A DNA stretch of 64,000 bases, from the NCBI RefSeq assembly GCF_024505145.1, contig NZ_JANIAA010000002.1, forward strand, positions 62,001-126,000, written 5' to 3'. Below are positions 23,931-32,143 of the stretch, one piece after another. The stretch comes from Streptomyces rugosispiralis. GTDB lineage: Bacteria; Actinomycetota; Actinomycetes; Streptomycetales; Streptomycetaceae. Under the pieces are notes generated by a model. It was not told the origin of the DNA. It did not search any database and saw only the letters and a list, made by a program, of their open reading frames with translations. The position numbers were made by a program, and so were the translations under genes. The stretch's first letter is position 1. Every line of letters begins with the position of its first letter.

Positions 23931-24790
23931 CCGACGGACACGAGCGCCTGGCGGGAGTCAGCAGTACCGCGCTGTTCGTGGGCATCACCCGCGCGGACGA
24001 GAGCCGGCGCCCGGACCGGCTGTTCGAGGACACCCTGGCCACGCGTTTCGTCGACGCCGCGGGCGCCGAGCAGCAGGCGGTCTGGACCGAGGGGCAGGGA
24101 AAGCTGTTCACCGAGGCCATGGGCGACTACTTCGCCCTGCGCACCCGGTACTTCGACGACTACTTCATCCAGGCGTGCGCGGCGGGCTGCCGCCAGGCGG
24201 TCCTGCTCGCGGCGGGTCTGGACACCCGTGCCTTCCGTGTGCACTGGCCGGATGGGATACGCCTCTTCGAACTGGACCGGCCCGATGTGCTCGACTTCAA
24301 GGAACACGTCCTCCGGGGCGAGAAGCCGCGCTGCGAGCGCGAGGTGATCGCGGCCGACCTGCGCGAGGACTGGCCGTCGCTGCTGGCGAAGCAGGGCTTC
24401 CGCGAGGACGTGCCGACGGCCTGGCTGGTCGAGGGGATACTCGTCTACCTGACCGAGCGCGACGCGGACCATCTGCTCGACCGGATCACCGCGCTGTCCG
24501 CGCCCGGCAGCCACCTCGGGGTGGAGCATGTCACCCGGTCGATGGTGAACACCGACCAGGCCCAGGAGGCGGCGTCGGCCTCACCGGAGGGCATCATGGG
24601 CATGCTGTCCTCCCTGTGGAAGAACGAGATGACGCAACCCCCCGCCAGCTGGCTCGCGGACCACGGCTGGAGCGCCGTGGAGGAACTCCTCCCCGACCTG
24701 GCGGAGCGCCACGCCCGCCCCGTCCCTCCGGCCTTCGACCCGGCCCTCCCCGGCACGGGCCGCGTCCGCCTGCTGACGGCCGACCGCTGA
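23927..24790 (+). CDS. SAM-dependent O-methyltransferase (LCMT/TIGR00027-like family)
   Basis: A 287-residue class I methyltransferase. The N-terminus (GVSSTALFVGITRADESRRP) and the SAM-binding segment AVLLAAGLDTRAFRVHWPDG followed by LFELDRPDVLDFK are the signature of the leucine-carboxyl-methyltransferase-like family common in actinomycetes. Later landmarks are TAWLVEGILVYL and the DHLLDRI helix. The family methylates carboxylates, hydroxyls or phosphate-like oxygens. GTG at 23927 has GGAGGA upstream; 46 further in-frame codons lie upstream within the preceding genes and are not credible. Last gene of the 12.7-kb operon. Confidence 0.85.
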   Translation: MTDGHERLAGVSSTALFVGITRADESRRPDRLFEDTLATRFVDAAGAEQQAVWTEGQGKLFTEAMGDYFALRTRYFDDYFIQACAAGCRQAVLLAAGLDTRAFRVHWPDGIRLFELDRPDVLDFKEHVLRGEKPRCEREVIAADLREDWPSLLAKQGFREDVPTAWLVEGILVYLTERDADHLLDRITALSAPGSHLGVEHVTRSMVNTDQAQEAASASPEGIMGMLSSLWKNEMTQPPASWLADHGWSAVEELLPDLAERHARPVPPAFDPALPGTGRVRLLTADR

Positions 24791-24816
24791 CCGCCCGCCA
24801 CCGCCAGGTGGTCACC

Positions 24817-24847
24817 TTGACTTCAACGTAGGTTGAACTTCTACGGT
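24817..24847 (+). promoter_or_regulatory. MerR-type promoter with dyad in a long spacer
   Basis: TTGACT (24817-24822) and TACGGT (24842-24847) are 19 bp apart. The spacer holds a 6-bp inverted repeat, TTCAAC-GTAG-GTTGAA (24822-24837). An over-long spacer with a central dyad is the hallmark of promoters that MerR-family activators untwist. It lies 48 bases upstream of the MarR-like gene. No MerR gene is present in the window, so the activator would act from elsewhere. Confidence 0.6.
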
Positions 24848-24894
24848 CGATCCCATCGTCAGTCGAGTTCACACAAACGACGGAGGGACCGGCC

Positions 24895-25353
24895 ATGGAG
24901 TACTCCCACAGCGACGCCGAACTGCTCGAGCAGCCCATCGGGTACTGGAGTTGGGCCGCCTACAAGGCCGTGGTCAGCCGCATCCAGTCCGCTCTCGCCG
25001 AGGTCGGGATCACCCAGCCACAGTGGTGGGTCATCGCGCAGGTCGCACGAGCCGAGACCGTCAAGACCCGCGGCGAGGTGTCCGGCCTCCTCCGCAACTA
25101 TCTCGACTCCGGTCCGGAGGTCATGGAGGCGGAGATCGACCGGGTCATCGCCCTGGGCTGGATCACCGAGGACGCCGAGGGACGCCTGGGCATCACGGAC
25201 GAGGGCCGGGCCTTGTACGACAAGGCCGCGGCCCTCCAGGACGAGCTGTGGGCGGAACGGCACGCGGGCATCTCCGACGAGGAGTACCTGACGACCATGA
25301 AGGTGCTGCAGCGCTTCATCCACAACACGGGCGGGCACGGCTGGCACCACTAG
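24895..25353 (+). CDS. MarR-family transcriptional regulator
   Basis: A 152-residue winged-helix protein. ITQPQWWVIAQVARAE begins the DNA-binding domain and GWITEDAEGRLGITDEGRAL forms the wing; flanking helices make the dimer interface. GGAGGGA precedes the ATG. A MerR-type promoter sits upstream. It follows the biosynthetic operon on the same strand with a 104-base gap, so it could serve that operon or be an independent stress-response gene. Its own target is unknown. Confidence 0.75.
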   Translation: MEYSHSDAELLEQPIGYWSWAAYKAVVSRIQSALAEVGITQPQWWVIAQVARAETVKTRGEVSGLLRNYLDSGPEVMEAEIDRVIALGWITEDAEGRLGITDEGRALYDKAAALQDELWAERHAGISDEEYLTTMKVLQRFIHNTGGHGWHH

Positions 25354-25439
25354 CGCGCTCCCACCGCCGAAGGCGAGCCGGCCCGCGAGGGCGCCGTTGA
25401 GCCATGCGGTATGGGCTGCTGTTCATTATGTGGTGGCGA

Positions 25440-26609
25440 TCAGTACGTGGCGGTGAGGATGTTCAGGACCTGCGTCTGATCGGGGAGTAGCGGATTGTTC
25501 TTCGTCACCGCGTCCGCCACCGCCCCGGCGGCGATGGCGGGCAGCATGGCGCGGTCGGCGCCGAGCGTTCTCAGGGGGCGTTTCACCTCGACGGCGCCCG
25601 CGATCTCGCGCACCCCGTCGATGGCCGCTCGCGCCCAGTCCCCGTCGGCCGGCGGTGCGAGGCGCATGGCCCGCGCCACCTGTTCGTAGGCGCCCTGCGC
25701 GGCGGGAGCGTTGAACTCCATCACCTCCTCCAGGACGGCGGCGAGGGCGACGCCGTGTGGCGTGCCGGTGTGCGCGGTCAGCACATGGCCGATGCCGTGG
25801 ACGAGTCCGAGCCCGGAGAGGGTGAGTGCCTGGCCCGCGAGATGGGCTCCCAGCATCAGTTCGGCGCGGGCGCCGAGGTCCGAGCCGTTCCGGTACGCGG
25901 CGGGCAGGGCACGGCTGACCATGGCCACGGCCTGCGTGGCATAGGCGGTGGAGATCGGGTTCGCGCCGCGCGAGGCGAGCGACTCGATGCCGTGGACGAG
26001 GGCGTCGATGCCGGTGGCGGCGGTGGCGGGCGCGGGCAGTCCCAGGGTGAGCTCAGGGTCGAGCAGCGCGACGCGCGGCTTCACCGAGGGGTGGCCGATG
26101 TACACCTTGCGGCAGGCCGCGGTGTCCTCGATGACCCCGAAGCCGTTGGTTTCGGCGCCGGTGCCCGAGGTGGTGGGGATCGCGACGAGCGGTAGCCCGT
26201 CGGCCGCCTCCCAGAGGTCGTCGGCGTCGGCGGCCGTGGCGCTCGCGTTGCCGACCAGCAGGGCGATGCCCTTCGCCGCGTCGAGCACGGAGCCACCGCC
26301 GAGGGCGACGACCGCGGCGGTGCCGAACGTACGGGCCCGTGCGGCACCCGCGTCGACGTTGGCGGTGGACGGGTTGGGCGCCACATCGTCGTAGACGGCG
26401 TACTCCAGCCCGGCGGCTTCGAGGGCCTTGAGGACCGGCTCGAGGACGCCCGCGGCACGCAGTCCGTGGTCGGTGACGACGAAGGCGCGATCGTGGCCGG
26501 TCGCCGCGATCAGGGCGGGGAGCCGGCCGATGCGGCCGGGGCCGAACTCGATGCGGCAGGTGGGGTCGATGCTCAGCGGTGTGGGTCCGCCGGGCCCGGA
26601 AGAGGTCAT
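25440..26609 (-). CDS. Iron-containing alcohol dehydrogenase / maleylacetate-reductase-like
   Basis: A 389-residue group III dehydrogenase. The NAD-binding stretch VVALGGGSVLDAAKGIALL is at about 95-115. Metal ligands are visible in GIDALVHGIESL, GLVHGIGHVL and HTGTPHG. The family reduces maleylacetate, lactaldehyde or short aldehydes with NAD(P)H, using Fe2+ or Zn2+. It is the last gene of a five-gene minus-strand operon with Fae, an acid-sugar-dehydratase-like enolase, an aldehyde dehydrogenase and a beta-hydroxyacid dehydrogenase, which suggests an aldehyde- or semialdehyde-handling step. AGGAG before the ATG supports the start. Confidence 0.85.
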   Translation of the reverse strand: MTSSGPGGPTPLSIDPTCRIEFGPGRIGRLPALIAATGHDRAFVVTDHGLRAAGVLEPVLKALEAAGLEYAVYDDVAPNPSTANVDAGAARARTFGTAAVVALGGGSVLDAAKGIALLVGNASATAADADDLWEAADGLPLVAIPTTSGTGAETNGFGVIEDTAACRKVYIGHPSVKPRVALLDPELTLGLPAPATAATGIDALVHGIESLASRGANPISTAYATQAVAMVSRALPAAYRNGSDLGARAELMLGAHLAGQALTLSGLGLVHGIGHVLTAHTGTPHGVALAAVLEEVMEFNAPAAQGAYEQVARAMRLAPPADGDWARAAIDGVREIAGAVEVKRPLRTLGADRAMLPAIAAGAVADAVTKNNPLLPDQTQVLNILTATY

Positions 26610-26655
26610 GGGTGCGGCTCCTGACGTCGTGGGGCGGGGTGGCGTTCGTTCGCCG

Positions 26656-27591
26656 TCAGACCGTGACGGTCGCGCCCACCGGCGCGGTGGCCTGGATGGC
26701 CAGCCGGAACTCCTGCCCGGCGAGTGCCTCGTAGAGGCGGACGGGACTCATCTCGCCCGCGAGGTCGCCGTGCTGGGCCTTGGAGCGGCGGTAGATCTGC
26801 TCGACGAGGGCCGACAGTTCGGTGGACACGCCCAGGTCGCGGCCGAGGTCAACGGCGAGTCCCAGATCCTTGCAGGCGAGCGCCATGGCGAACGAGTCGT
26901 CGTAGTCACCGTCGGCGATGACCGACATGAGGTCCTGCTCGATGAAGGAGGAACTGGCCGGGCTCGCGAGCAGCGAGTTGCGCAGTGTCCCGAGGTCCAC
27001 GCCCGCCTTGACGCCCATGGCGAGCACCTCGGAGGTGGCGACCAGGTGGCTGAACCAGAGCAGGTTGAGCATGAGCTTGACGGTGTAGCCCGCGCCGACC
27101 GGCCCGACGTGCAGAATCCGATCCGGATCGCCCATGGCCTTGAGGACGGGCAGGGCGATGCGGAAGTCGTCGTCCGCGCCACCGACGAAGATCTGCAGTG
27201 CTCCGGCCTCGGCGCCCCGCGCCATGCCACTGACCGGTGCGTCGATCCGGCGCACTCCGCGGCCGTCGAGCACATCGGCGGCGACGCGGTCCGCGGCCGC
27301 GGGGGTCGAGGTGGACATATCGACCCACAGGGCTCCGGGTGGCAGCGCCTCCGCCGCGCCTCCGCGCAGCAGTACCTCCTCGACGACGCGCGGGGTGGGG
27401 AGCATGGTGATCAGCAGTTCCGCGCCGTCGGCGCAGTCCGCGGGGGAATGGGCCCAGCGGGCACCGAGCGCAAGGTGCTCGGCGGCGGCTTCCGGCCGGG
27501 TGTCGTGCACGGTGACCAGGTGGCCCGCGTGGATGAGATGGCGGGCCATATGGCGTCCCATGTTGCCCAGGCCGATGAAACCGATCCTCAT
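26656..27591 (-). CDS. NAD(P)-dependent beta-hydroxyacid dehydrogenase (3-hydroxyisobutyrate / tartronate-semialdehyde reductase type)
   Basis: A 311-residue enzyme. The Rossmann motif GFIGLGNMGRHMARHLIHAG opens the protein; DAPVSGMARGAEAGALQIFVG is the substrate-binding signature, and GAGYTVKLMLNLLW carries the catalytic Lys. The ATG at 27591 has GAGGA upstream; a start at 27657 would add 22 unlikely residues. Family members interconvert beta-hydroxyacids and semialdehydes, fitting the neighbouring aldehyde dehydrogenase and alcohol dehydrogenase. The exact substrate (3-hydroxyisobutyrate, tartronate semialdehyde or another) cannot be decided. Confidence 0.85.
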   Translation of the reverse strand: MRIGFIGLGNMGRHMARHLIHAGHLVTVHDTRPEAAAEHLALGARWAHSPADCADGAELLITMLPTPRVVEEVLLRGGAAEALPPGALWVDMSTSTPAAADRVAADVLDGRGVRRIDAPVSGMARGAEAGALQIFVGGADDDFRIALPVLKAMGDPDRILHVGPVGAGYTVKLMLNLLWFSHLVATSEVLAMGVKAGVDLGTLRNSLLASPASSSFIEQDLMSVIADGDYDDSFAMALACKDLGLAVDLGRDLGVSTELSALVEQIYRRSKAQHGDLAGEMSPVRLYEALAGQEFRLAIQATAPVGATVTV

Positions 27592-27671
27592 GGTTGTCCT
27601 CGCAGTAATGAGAAGAGAAAGGAGGGAGGGGTAGGGGCAGGTCCATGAACGGTCCATGAACCGTGTCCGGT

Positions 27672-29192
27672 TCAGGCCAGGTTGACCCAGGTGGTCTTCA
27701 GCGCGGTGTACGCGTCCAGCGCGTGCAGGGACTTGTCGCGGCCCGCGCCGGTGGCCTTGAAGCCGCCGAACGGGGTGATGACATCGCTGGCGTCGAAGGT
27801 GTTGATCCAGACCGTCCCGGCCCGTAGCCGCTTGGCGGCGCGGTGGGCGACGGCCACGTCACGGGTCCAGACGGAGGCGACGAGCCCGTAGTCGCTCTCG
27901 TTGGCCAGCCGGATCCCCTCGTCGGCGTCGCCGTCGTAGGACACGATGGCCAGGACCGGGCCGAAGATCTCCTGCTGGGCGACGGCGGAGGTGTTCACCA
28001 CCCCGTCCAGGACGGTCGGTTCGACATAGCTGCCGCCCGTCTCGGTGAGGGTGCGGCCACCGCCGAACGCCACGCTCGCCCCGTCCGCCACACCACGCTC
28101 GATATGGCCGAGGACCGAGGCCAGCTGGTTCTCGTCGACCAGGGGGCCCATGACGGTGGCCGGGTCGAGCGGATCGCCCATCCGGAAGGTGTCGTCGGTG
28201 ATCCGGCGCACGGCGTCCAGGAGCCGGTCCTTGACGGAGGCGTGGACCACCACGCGGGAACCGGCGTTGCAGGTCTGCCCGGCGTTGTAGAAGATGCCCC
28301 ATGCCACGGCCGACGCGGCGGCCTCGATATCGGCGTCCGCCAGCACCAGCTGGGGCGACTTGCCACCCGCCTCGACGGCCACCTGCTTGCCGTTGGACTC
28401 GCCCGCGTACACCTGGAAGAGCCGGGCCACCTCCACCGAGCCGGTGAAGGCGATCTTGTCGACCTCGGGGTGGCGGCCCAGCGCCTGCCCGGCGACCTCG
28501 CCACGTCCGGGGACGACGTTGAACACCCCGTCCGGCAGACCCGCCTCGGAGCCGAGGGCGGCCAGGCGCAGGGCGGCCAGGGACGTCTGCTCGGCGGGCT
28601 TGAGCACGACGCTGTTGCCGGTGGCCAGGGCCGGGCCCAGCTTCCAGCCGGCGATGAGCAGGGCGTAGTTCCACGGGACGACCGCGCCGATGACACCCAG
28701 GGGCTCCCGGGTGATCAGGGCGATCGCGTCCCCCGGGGTCGGCGCCACCTCGTCGTAGGTCTTGTCGATGGCCTCGGCGTACCAGGCGATGGTCTCGGCG
28801 GCCTTGTCCACGTCGATCCGCACGGACTCGGTGATGGGCTTGCCCATCTCCAGGGTGTCGAGAAGGGCCAGCTCCTCGGCGTTCTCCCGGATCAGGTCGG
28901 CCCAGCGCAGCAGGACACCCTTGCGCTCCCTGGGCGGGAGGTCACGCCAGCGTCCGTCCTCGAAGGCGTCGCGTGCCCCGCGTACGGCACGGTCCACGTC
29001 CTCGGCGCCGGCCGCCTGCACCTTGGCGAGCACCGCGCCGTCGCGCGGCGAGTGGCTGGTGAAGGTGTCGCCGGAGAGCGCGTCGGTGAAGTGGCCGTCG
29101 ATGAACGGCCTTGTCTCGAAGGTCAGTTGGTCGGCCGCGGCCAGCCACTGGTCGTGCGTACGGGAGAGCAGGGCGTCGATGCCGTGCGTCAT
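27672..29192 (-). CDS. NAD(P)-dependent aldehyde dehydrogenase
   Basis: A 506-residue ALDH with complete catalytic equipment: VVPWNYALLIAGWKLGPAL (Asn), the KPAEQTS nucleotide contact, AFTGSVEVARL, VEAGGKSPQLV (general base Glu), and FYNAGQTCNAGSRV with the catalytic Cys. It resembles gamma-aminobutyraldehyde/betaine-aldehyde-type enzymes. The ATG at 29192 overlaps the stop of the enolase gene (ATGA) and follows GGAGG, so it is coupled as gene three of the Fae operon. It would oxidise an aldehyde formed by the dehydratase or dehydrogenase steps. Confidence 0.85.
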   Translation of the reverse strand: MTHGIDALLSRTHDQWLAAADQLTFETRPFIDGHFTDALSGDTFTSHSPRDGAVLAKVQAAGAEDVDRAVRGARDAFEDGRWRDLPPRERKGVLLRWADLIRENAEELALLDTLEMGKPITESVRIDVDKAAETIAWYAEAIDKTYDEVAPTPGDAIALITREPLGVIGAVVPWNYALLIAGWKLGPALATGNSVVLKPAEQTSLAALRLAALGSEAGLPDGVFNVVPGRGEVAGQALGRHPEVDKIAFTGSVEVARLFQVYAGESNGKQVAVEAGGKSPQLVLADADIEAAASAVAWGIFYNAGQTCNAGSRVVVHASVKDRLLDAVRRITDDTFRMGDPLDPATVMGPLVDENQLASVLGHIERGVADGASVAFGGGRTLTETGGSYVEPTVLDGVVNTSAVAQQEIFGPVLAIVSYDGDADEGIRLANESDYGLVASVWTRDVAVAHRAAKRLRAGTVWINTFDASDVITPFGGFKATGAGRDKSLHALDAYTALKTTWVNLA

Positions 29193-30301
29193 GTGATCCT
29201 CCACCGGTCGATCGCGTCTTCGTCCAGCTCGATGCCGAGGCCCGGGCTCGCGGGCACCTCGAGGTCGCCGTCGGCGCCCACCCGCACCGGGTCGGCGAGC
29301 ATGAAGTCCCGGCGCTCCGGGGTCCATCCGGGCGGGTCGTAGGGGAACTCGAAGTACGGGCCGCCGCCGACTCCCGCCGCCACGTGCAGATTGGCGAGCA
29401 CCCCGATGCCGTTGGTCCAGCTGTGCGGGGTGAAGTGGCGGTGCTTGAGCTGTGCCAGTTCCGCCAGGGTGCGGGCGCGGTGCATGCCGATCGCGAGCAC
29501 CACGTCCATCTGGTAGATGTCAAGGGCGTCCTCCTCGAGGTAGCGCAGCAGCTCGGTGGGGGAGTGGTGCATCTCGCCCGCGGCGATGCGCAGCCCGGGG
29601 TTCTCGGCCCGCAGGCGCTTGAAGCCCGCCACGTCGCAGTAGGGCAGCGGCTCCTCGACCCAGAACACGTCGAGTTCGGCCAGCCGCGCGAGGGTCTTGC
29701 GGGTCCGGGCGAGGTCGGTGGCGCCCGCGGTGTCGCCCGCCATGCGCCACGACTGGTTCAGATCCACCATGATCTCGAAGTCCGCGCCCAGTTCCTCGCG
29801 CACCGCGCGGACCGCGGCGATCCCCTCGTCCACCCGGTCGCGGTCGATGCGGATCTTCATCGCGCGGAAGCCCGCCTCGCGGACCTTCAGCGCGGTGGCC
29901 ACCCGCTCCTCGGGCGACTTGAGCTCACCACAGGAGGCGTAGGCGGGCAGCTTCTTGGCCGCGTTGCCGAACAGCTCCGCCACCGGGCGGCCGTGGACCT
30001 TGCCGATGATGTCCCACAGCGCCGCCTCCAGCGGCCAGTAGTGGGCGCCGTGGAAGTTCGCGGTCTCGATGGCCTTGACATGCCGGGTGATGTCGAGCGG
30101 GTCCTCGCCGACGAACAGGTGCTTGTAGGTGTCGAAGCCGTCCATGAGGTCACCGGAGCCGATGCCGGTGATCCCCTCGTCGGTGTGCACGCGGACGATC
30201 GTGGCATCGAAGTGGCGCCGTGGCTCGGGGTCCCAGGCGGCCCGGAACGGCGGGTCCAGCTCCAGCCGCAGCCGGTCCAGGGCGATGTCCGTGATCTTCA
30301 T
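29189..30301 (-). CDS. Enolase-superfamily (mandelate racemase/muconate lactonizing) acid-sugar dehydratase-like enzyme
   Basis: A 370-residue protein with the capping domain first and a modified TIM barrel after residue 125. The Lys motif is MKIRIDRDR (KxR rather than KxK). Metal ligands are Asp in EIMVDLNQSW, Glu in VFWVEEPLPY and Glu in RIAAGEMHHS; the late HSWTNG supplies the His seen in the mandelate-racemase branch. Such enzymes dehydrate sugar acids (galactonate, gluconate, fuconate) to 2-keto-3-deoxy acids. The stop and start overlap the ALDH and Fae genes by 4 bases each, so all three are co-translated. The Lys-x-Arg change may mark an unusual substrate. Confidence 0.85.
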   Translation of the reverse strand: MKITDIALDRLRLELDPPFRAAWDPEPRRHFDATIVRVHTDEGITGIGSGDLMDGFDTYKHLFVGEDPLDITRHVKAIETANFHGAHYWPLEAALWDIIGKVHGRPVAELFGNAAKKLPAYASCGELKSPEERVATALKVREAGFRAMKIRIDRDRVDEGIAAVRAVREELGADFEIMVDLNQSWRMAGDTAGATDLARTRKTLARLAELDVFWVEEPLPYCDVAGFKRLRAENPGLRIAAGEMHHSPTELLRYLEEDALDIYQMDVVLAIGMHRARTLAELAQLKHRHFTPHSWTNGIGVLANLHVAAGVGGGPYFEFPYDPPGWTPERRDFMLADPVRVGADGDLEVPASPGLGIELDEDAIDRWRIT

Positions 30302-30837
30302 CGGGCGAGCGCCTCTGAGGTGGGGGTATAGAACGGGTTGGCCGGGCCTTCCGCTACGGCCGCGAGGACATCGGCCACGGTCGGGGTGGCGTTCACCGCG
30401 GCCCGTATCGCGTCGTACGCGGCCGAGCGCTGGTTGCGGAAGGACACATCCAGGTCGTCGACCGCCGGGTTCACCCAGATCGCGGCGATGATCAGCAGGT
30501 TGTCGGCCTCCTCGGCGGGCAGCAGATCGGCCAGGACCGCGTCCGCGACGCCCTGCGCCAGACCGGCCTGGGCGGAGCCCCAGGTGGCGCGCTGGTGCAG
30601 CTCACCGTCGGCGGCGGCCTTGGTCACGAACAGCGTCAGCGGCTTCACCGGTACAGAGGGCCGCACGATCGTCAGGAACGGGACGTGTCCGGCGCTGGGC
30701 GTGGCCAGCGCCGTGGCCCAGGCCGTCTCGACGGGTCCGCCCTTGCGTCCGATCACGACGTTCGTGTGCGCGGCGTTGGCACCCTCCCCGGCGAAGGACT
30801 CGCCGACGAGGGCGGCCGGGGCAAAAGGCGATGGCAT
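30298..30837 (-). CDS. fae: Formaldehyde-activating enzyme (Fae) homologue
   Basis: A 179-residue protein with the Fae signature GEGANAAHTNVVIGRKGGP; His near residue 24 matches the catalytic His of methylotroph Fae. Further conserved blocks are HVPFLTIVRPSVPVKP, ATWGSAQAGLAQGVADAV and NLLIIAAIWVNPAV. Fae condenses formaldehyde with tetrahydromethanopterin to methylene-H4MPT. Actinomycetes of this kind are not known to make H4MPT, and none of its genes is in the window, so another pterin, folate or a different aldehyde may be the partner. The ATG at 30837 follows AGGAGA. First gene of the catabolic operon, divergent from an IclR regulator. Confidence 0.85.
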   Translation of the reverse strand: MPSPFAPAALVGESFAGEGANAAHTNVVIGRKGGPVETAWATALATPSAGHVPFLTIVRPSVPVKPLTLFVTKAAADGELHQRATWGSAQAGLAQGVADAVLADLLPAEEADNLLIIAAIWVNPAVDDLDVSFRNQRSAAYDAIRAAVNATPTVADVLAAVAEGPANPFYTPTSEALAR

Positions 30838-30873
30838 GGGATCTCCTGGATCTCCGGGAGCGGGGTATCGGCG

Positions 30874-30917
30874 GACCGACGGGATGAACCTCGCATTCAC
30901 CGCAGTTCATCCGGTCC
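30874..30917. promoter_or_regulatory. Inverted-repeat operator in the fae / IclR divergent promoter
   Basis: GGATGAAC (30882-30889) and GTTCATCC (30905-30912) form perfect 8-bp arms around a 15-base spacer, and CGGACC / GGTCCG extend the symmetry outward. The site lies between two divergent start codons 200 bases apart, 45-75 bases from the Fae gene. It is a good candidate binding site for the adjacent IclR protein. Confidence 0.55.
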
Positions 30918-31038
30918 GATGCGGCGAATCTAGAACCGCCGCCACCCCCTCGCAAGGCACCGGCTCGAATCGAAATGCCGGTTGCTCTCCCGACAACCCG
31001 GCGGCTGACCTGGGGGTTCCCAGGGCCCCGTCGTTAGG

Positions 31039-31920
31039 ATGACGCGCGTGACAAACCTCCCCCCTCGCGGCACCGACGGCCCCGAGGACCCCGCCGATCC
31101 ACCCGGCGCGGGCTCCCAAGGCGACCCCTCCGGCCCCGGAGACACCATCGCCCCGCGCGGCCACGGGCTGCGCCGTGACATCGACCTGCTGGAGGCGCTC
31201 GCCTCCGACGAGGCCCAGAACGGGGGCGGGCTTGGCGTCGTACGCCTGGCGCAGCTGGTGGGCCGGGAGAAGACCCAGGTCTCGCGAGCGCTCAAGGCCC
31301 TGGCCGCCTCGGGCATCGTGGAACGGGACCCCGACACCCTGGAGTACCGGCTGGGCTGGCGGCTCTTCTCGCTGGTCGCGCGGACCTCGCAGAACCGGCT
31401 GGTGCGCATGGCCGAGCCGGTGATGCACGCGCTGTCGGTGGACGTGGAGGAGACCAGCCATCTGTGTGTCCTGAGCGACCGCGAGGTGCTCACCCTGCTC
31501 TCGGTCTCCGGGCACTCCTTCCGGGTCCACGGCTGGGAGGGGCGCGGAGTGCCCGCGTGGCAGACCTCGGCCGGGCGGGTGCTGCTGGCCGATGCCACGC
31601 CCGATGAGCTGTACGTCCGCTTCGGCACCACCTCCACCCCGCCGATCCCCGAGCTGTGGGCGCTGATCCAGGAGGCGTCGCGCAAGGGGTACGCGCGGGT
31701 CAGCGAGGAGTTCGAGGCCGGTCTGGTCGGGGTCTCGGCGCCCGTGCGCGACTTCCGGGGCCGGGTCGTGGCGGCGATCAACATCTCGGCGCCCAAGTCC
31801 CGGCTCGGCGACCGCCTGGACCAGGCGGGCCACATCACCGCCAAGGCGGCGGCACGCGTCTCCGCGCTGCTGGGCTGGGAGCCCCGGCACACCGCGTTCC
31901 CCCGGGCACGGCTCACCTGA
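31039..31920 (+). CDS. IclR-family regulator of the catabolic divergon
   Basis: A 293-residue regulator. A Pro/Gly-rich leader of about 45 residues precedes the winged helix (RRDIDLLEALASDEAQ, then LAQLVGREKTQVSRALKALA) and the IclR effector domain (WQTSAGRVLLADATPDELY, YARVSEEFEAGLVGVSAPVRD). IclR proteins sense small metabolites, often ring-cleavage or sugar-acid compounds. It is divergent from the Fae operon and followed by an aldehyde dehydrogenase and an MFS importer. The start may be ATG 31039 or GTG 31048; the first has little room for a leader and could be leaderless. Confidence 0.85.
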   Translation: MTRVTNLPPRGTDGPEDPADPPGAGSQGDPSGPGDTIAPRGHGLRRDIDLLEALASDEAQNGGGLGVVRLAQLVGREKTQVSRALKALAASGIVERDPDTLEYRLGWRLFSLVARTSQNRLVRMAEPVMHALSVDVEETSHLCVLSDREVLTLLSVSGHSFRVHGWEGRGVPAWQTSAGRVLLADATPDELYVRFGTTSTPPIPELWALIQEASRKGYARVSEEFEAGLVGVSAPVRDFRGRVVAAINISAPKSRLGDRLDQAGHITAKAAARVSALLGWEPRHTAFPRARLT

Positions 31921-32143
31921 AGGCGCCGGGGCCGGGTGGCCGCCAGTCGTGGCCCCCGGCGGTCCCGGGTGGCCCGGCCCGTTCCGGGCGGCCCCGCCGT
32001 CCCCTCCCTGTCGTATGCGGTGAGTTGCCCTGACAGCAACCACCATTGCGATCCGAGAAGCGGCCTTGTCGGCCGTATGACGCGCTCGTAAATTCACCGC
32101 GAACCGGACCAGCCCCCGTTCGGAACGGAGAAAAGAGCAGCTC
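31921..32143 (+). promoter_or_regulatory. Promoter region of the aldehyde dehydrogenase-MFS pair
   Basis: No gene is seen in these 223 bases. ATTCACCGC at 32092-32100, followed by GAACCGGACC, repeats a nonamer found in the fae/IclR operator (30895-30903). A GGCC-TTGTC-GGCC hairpin lies just before it. The shared box 50 bases upstream of the next start suggests one regulator controls both transcription units. Confidence 0.4.

Noticed and set aside
12018..24790. Classical A-factor signalling locus
   Set aside because: AfsA is present, but no ArpA-type receptor, BprA-like reductase or receptor operator is seen, and the surrounding genes are biosynthetic.
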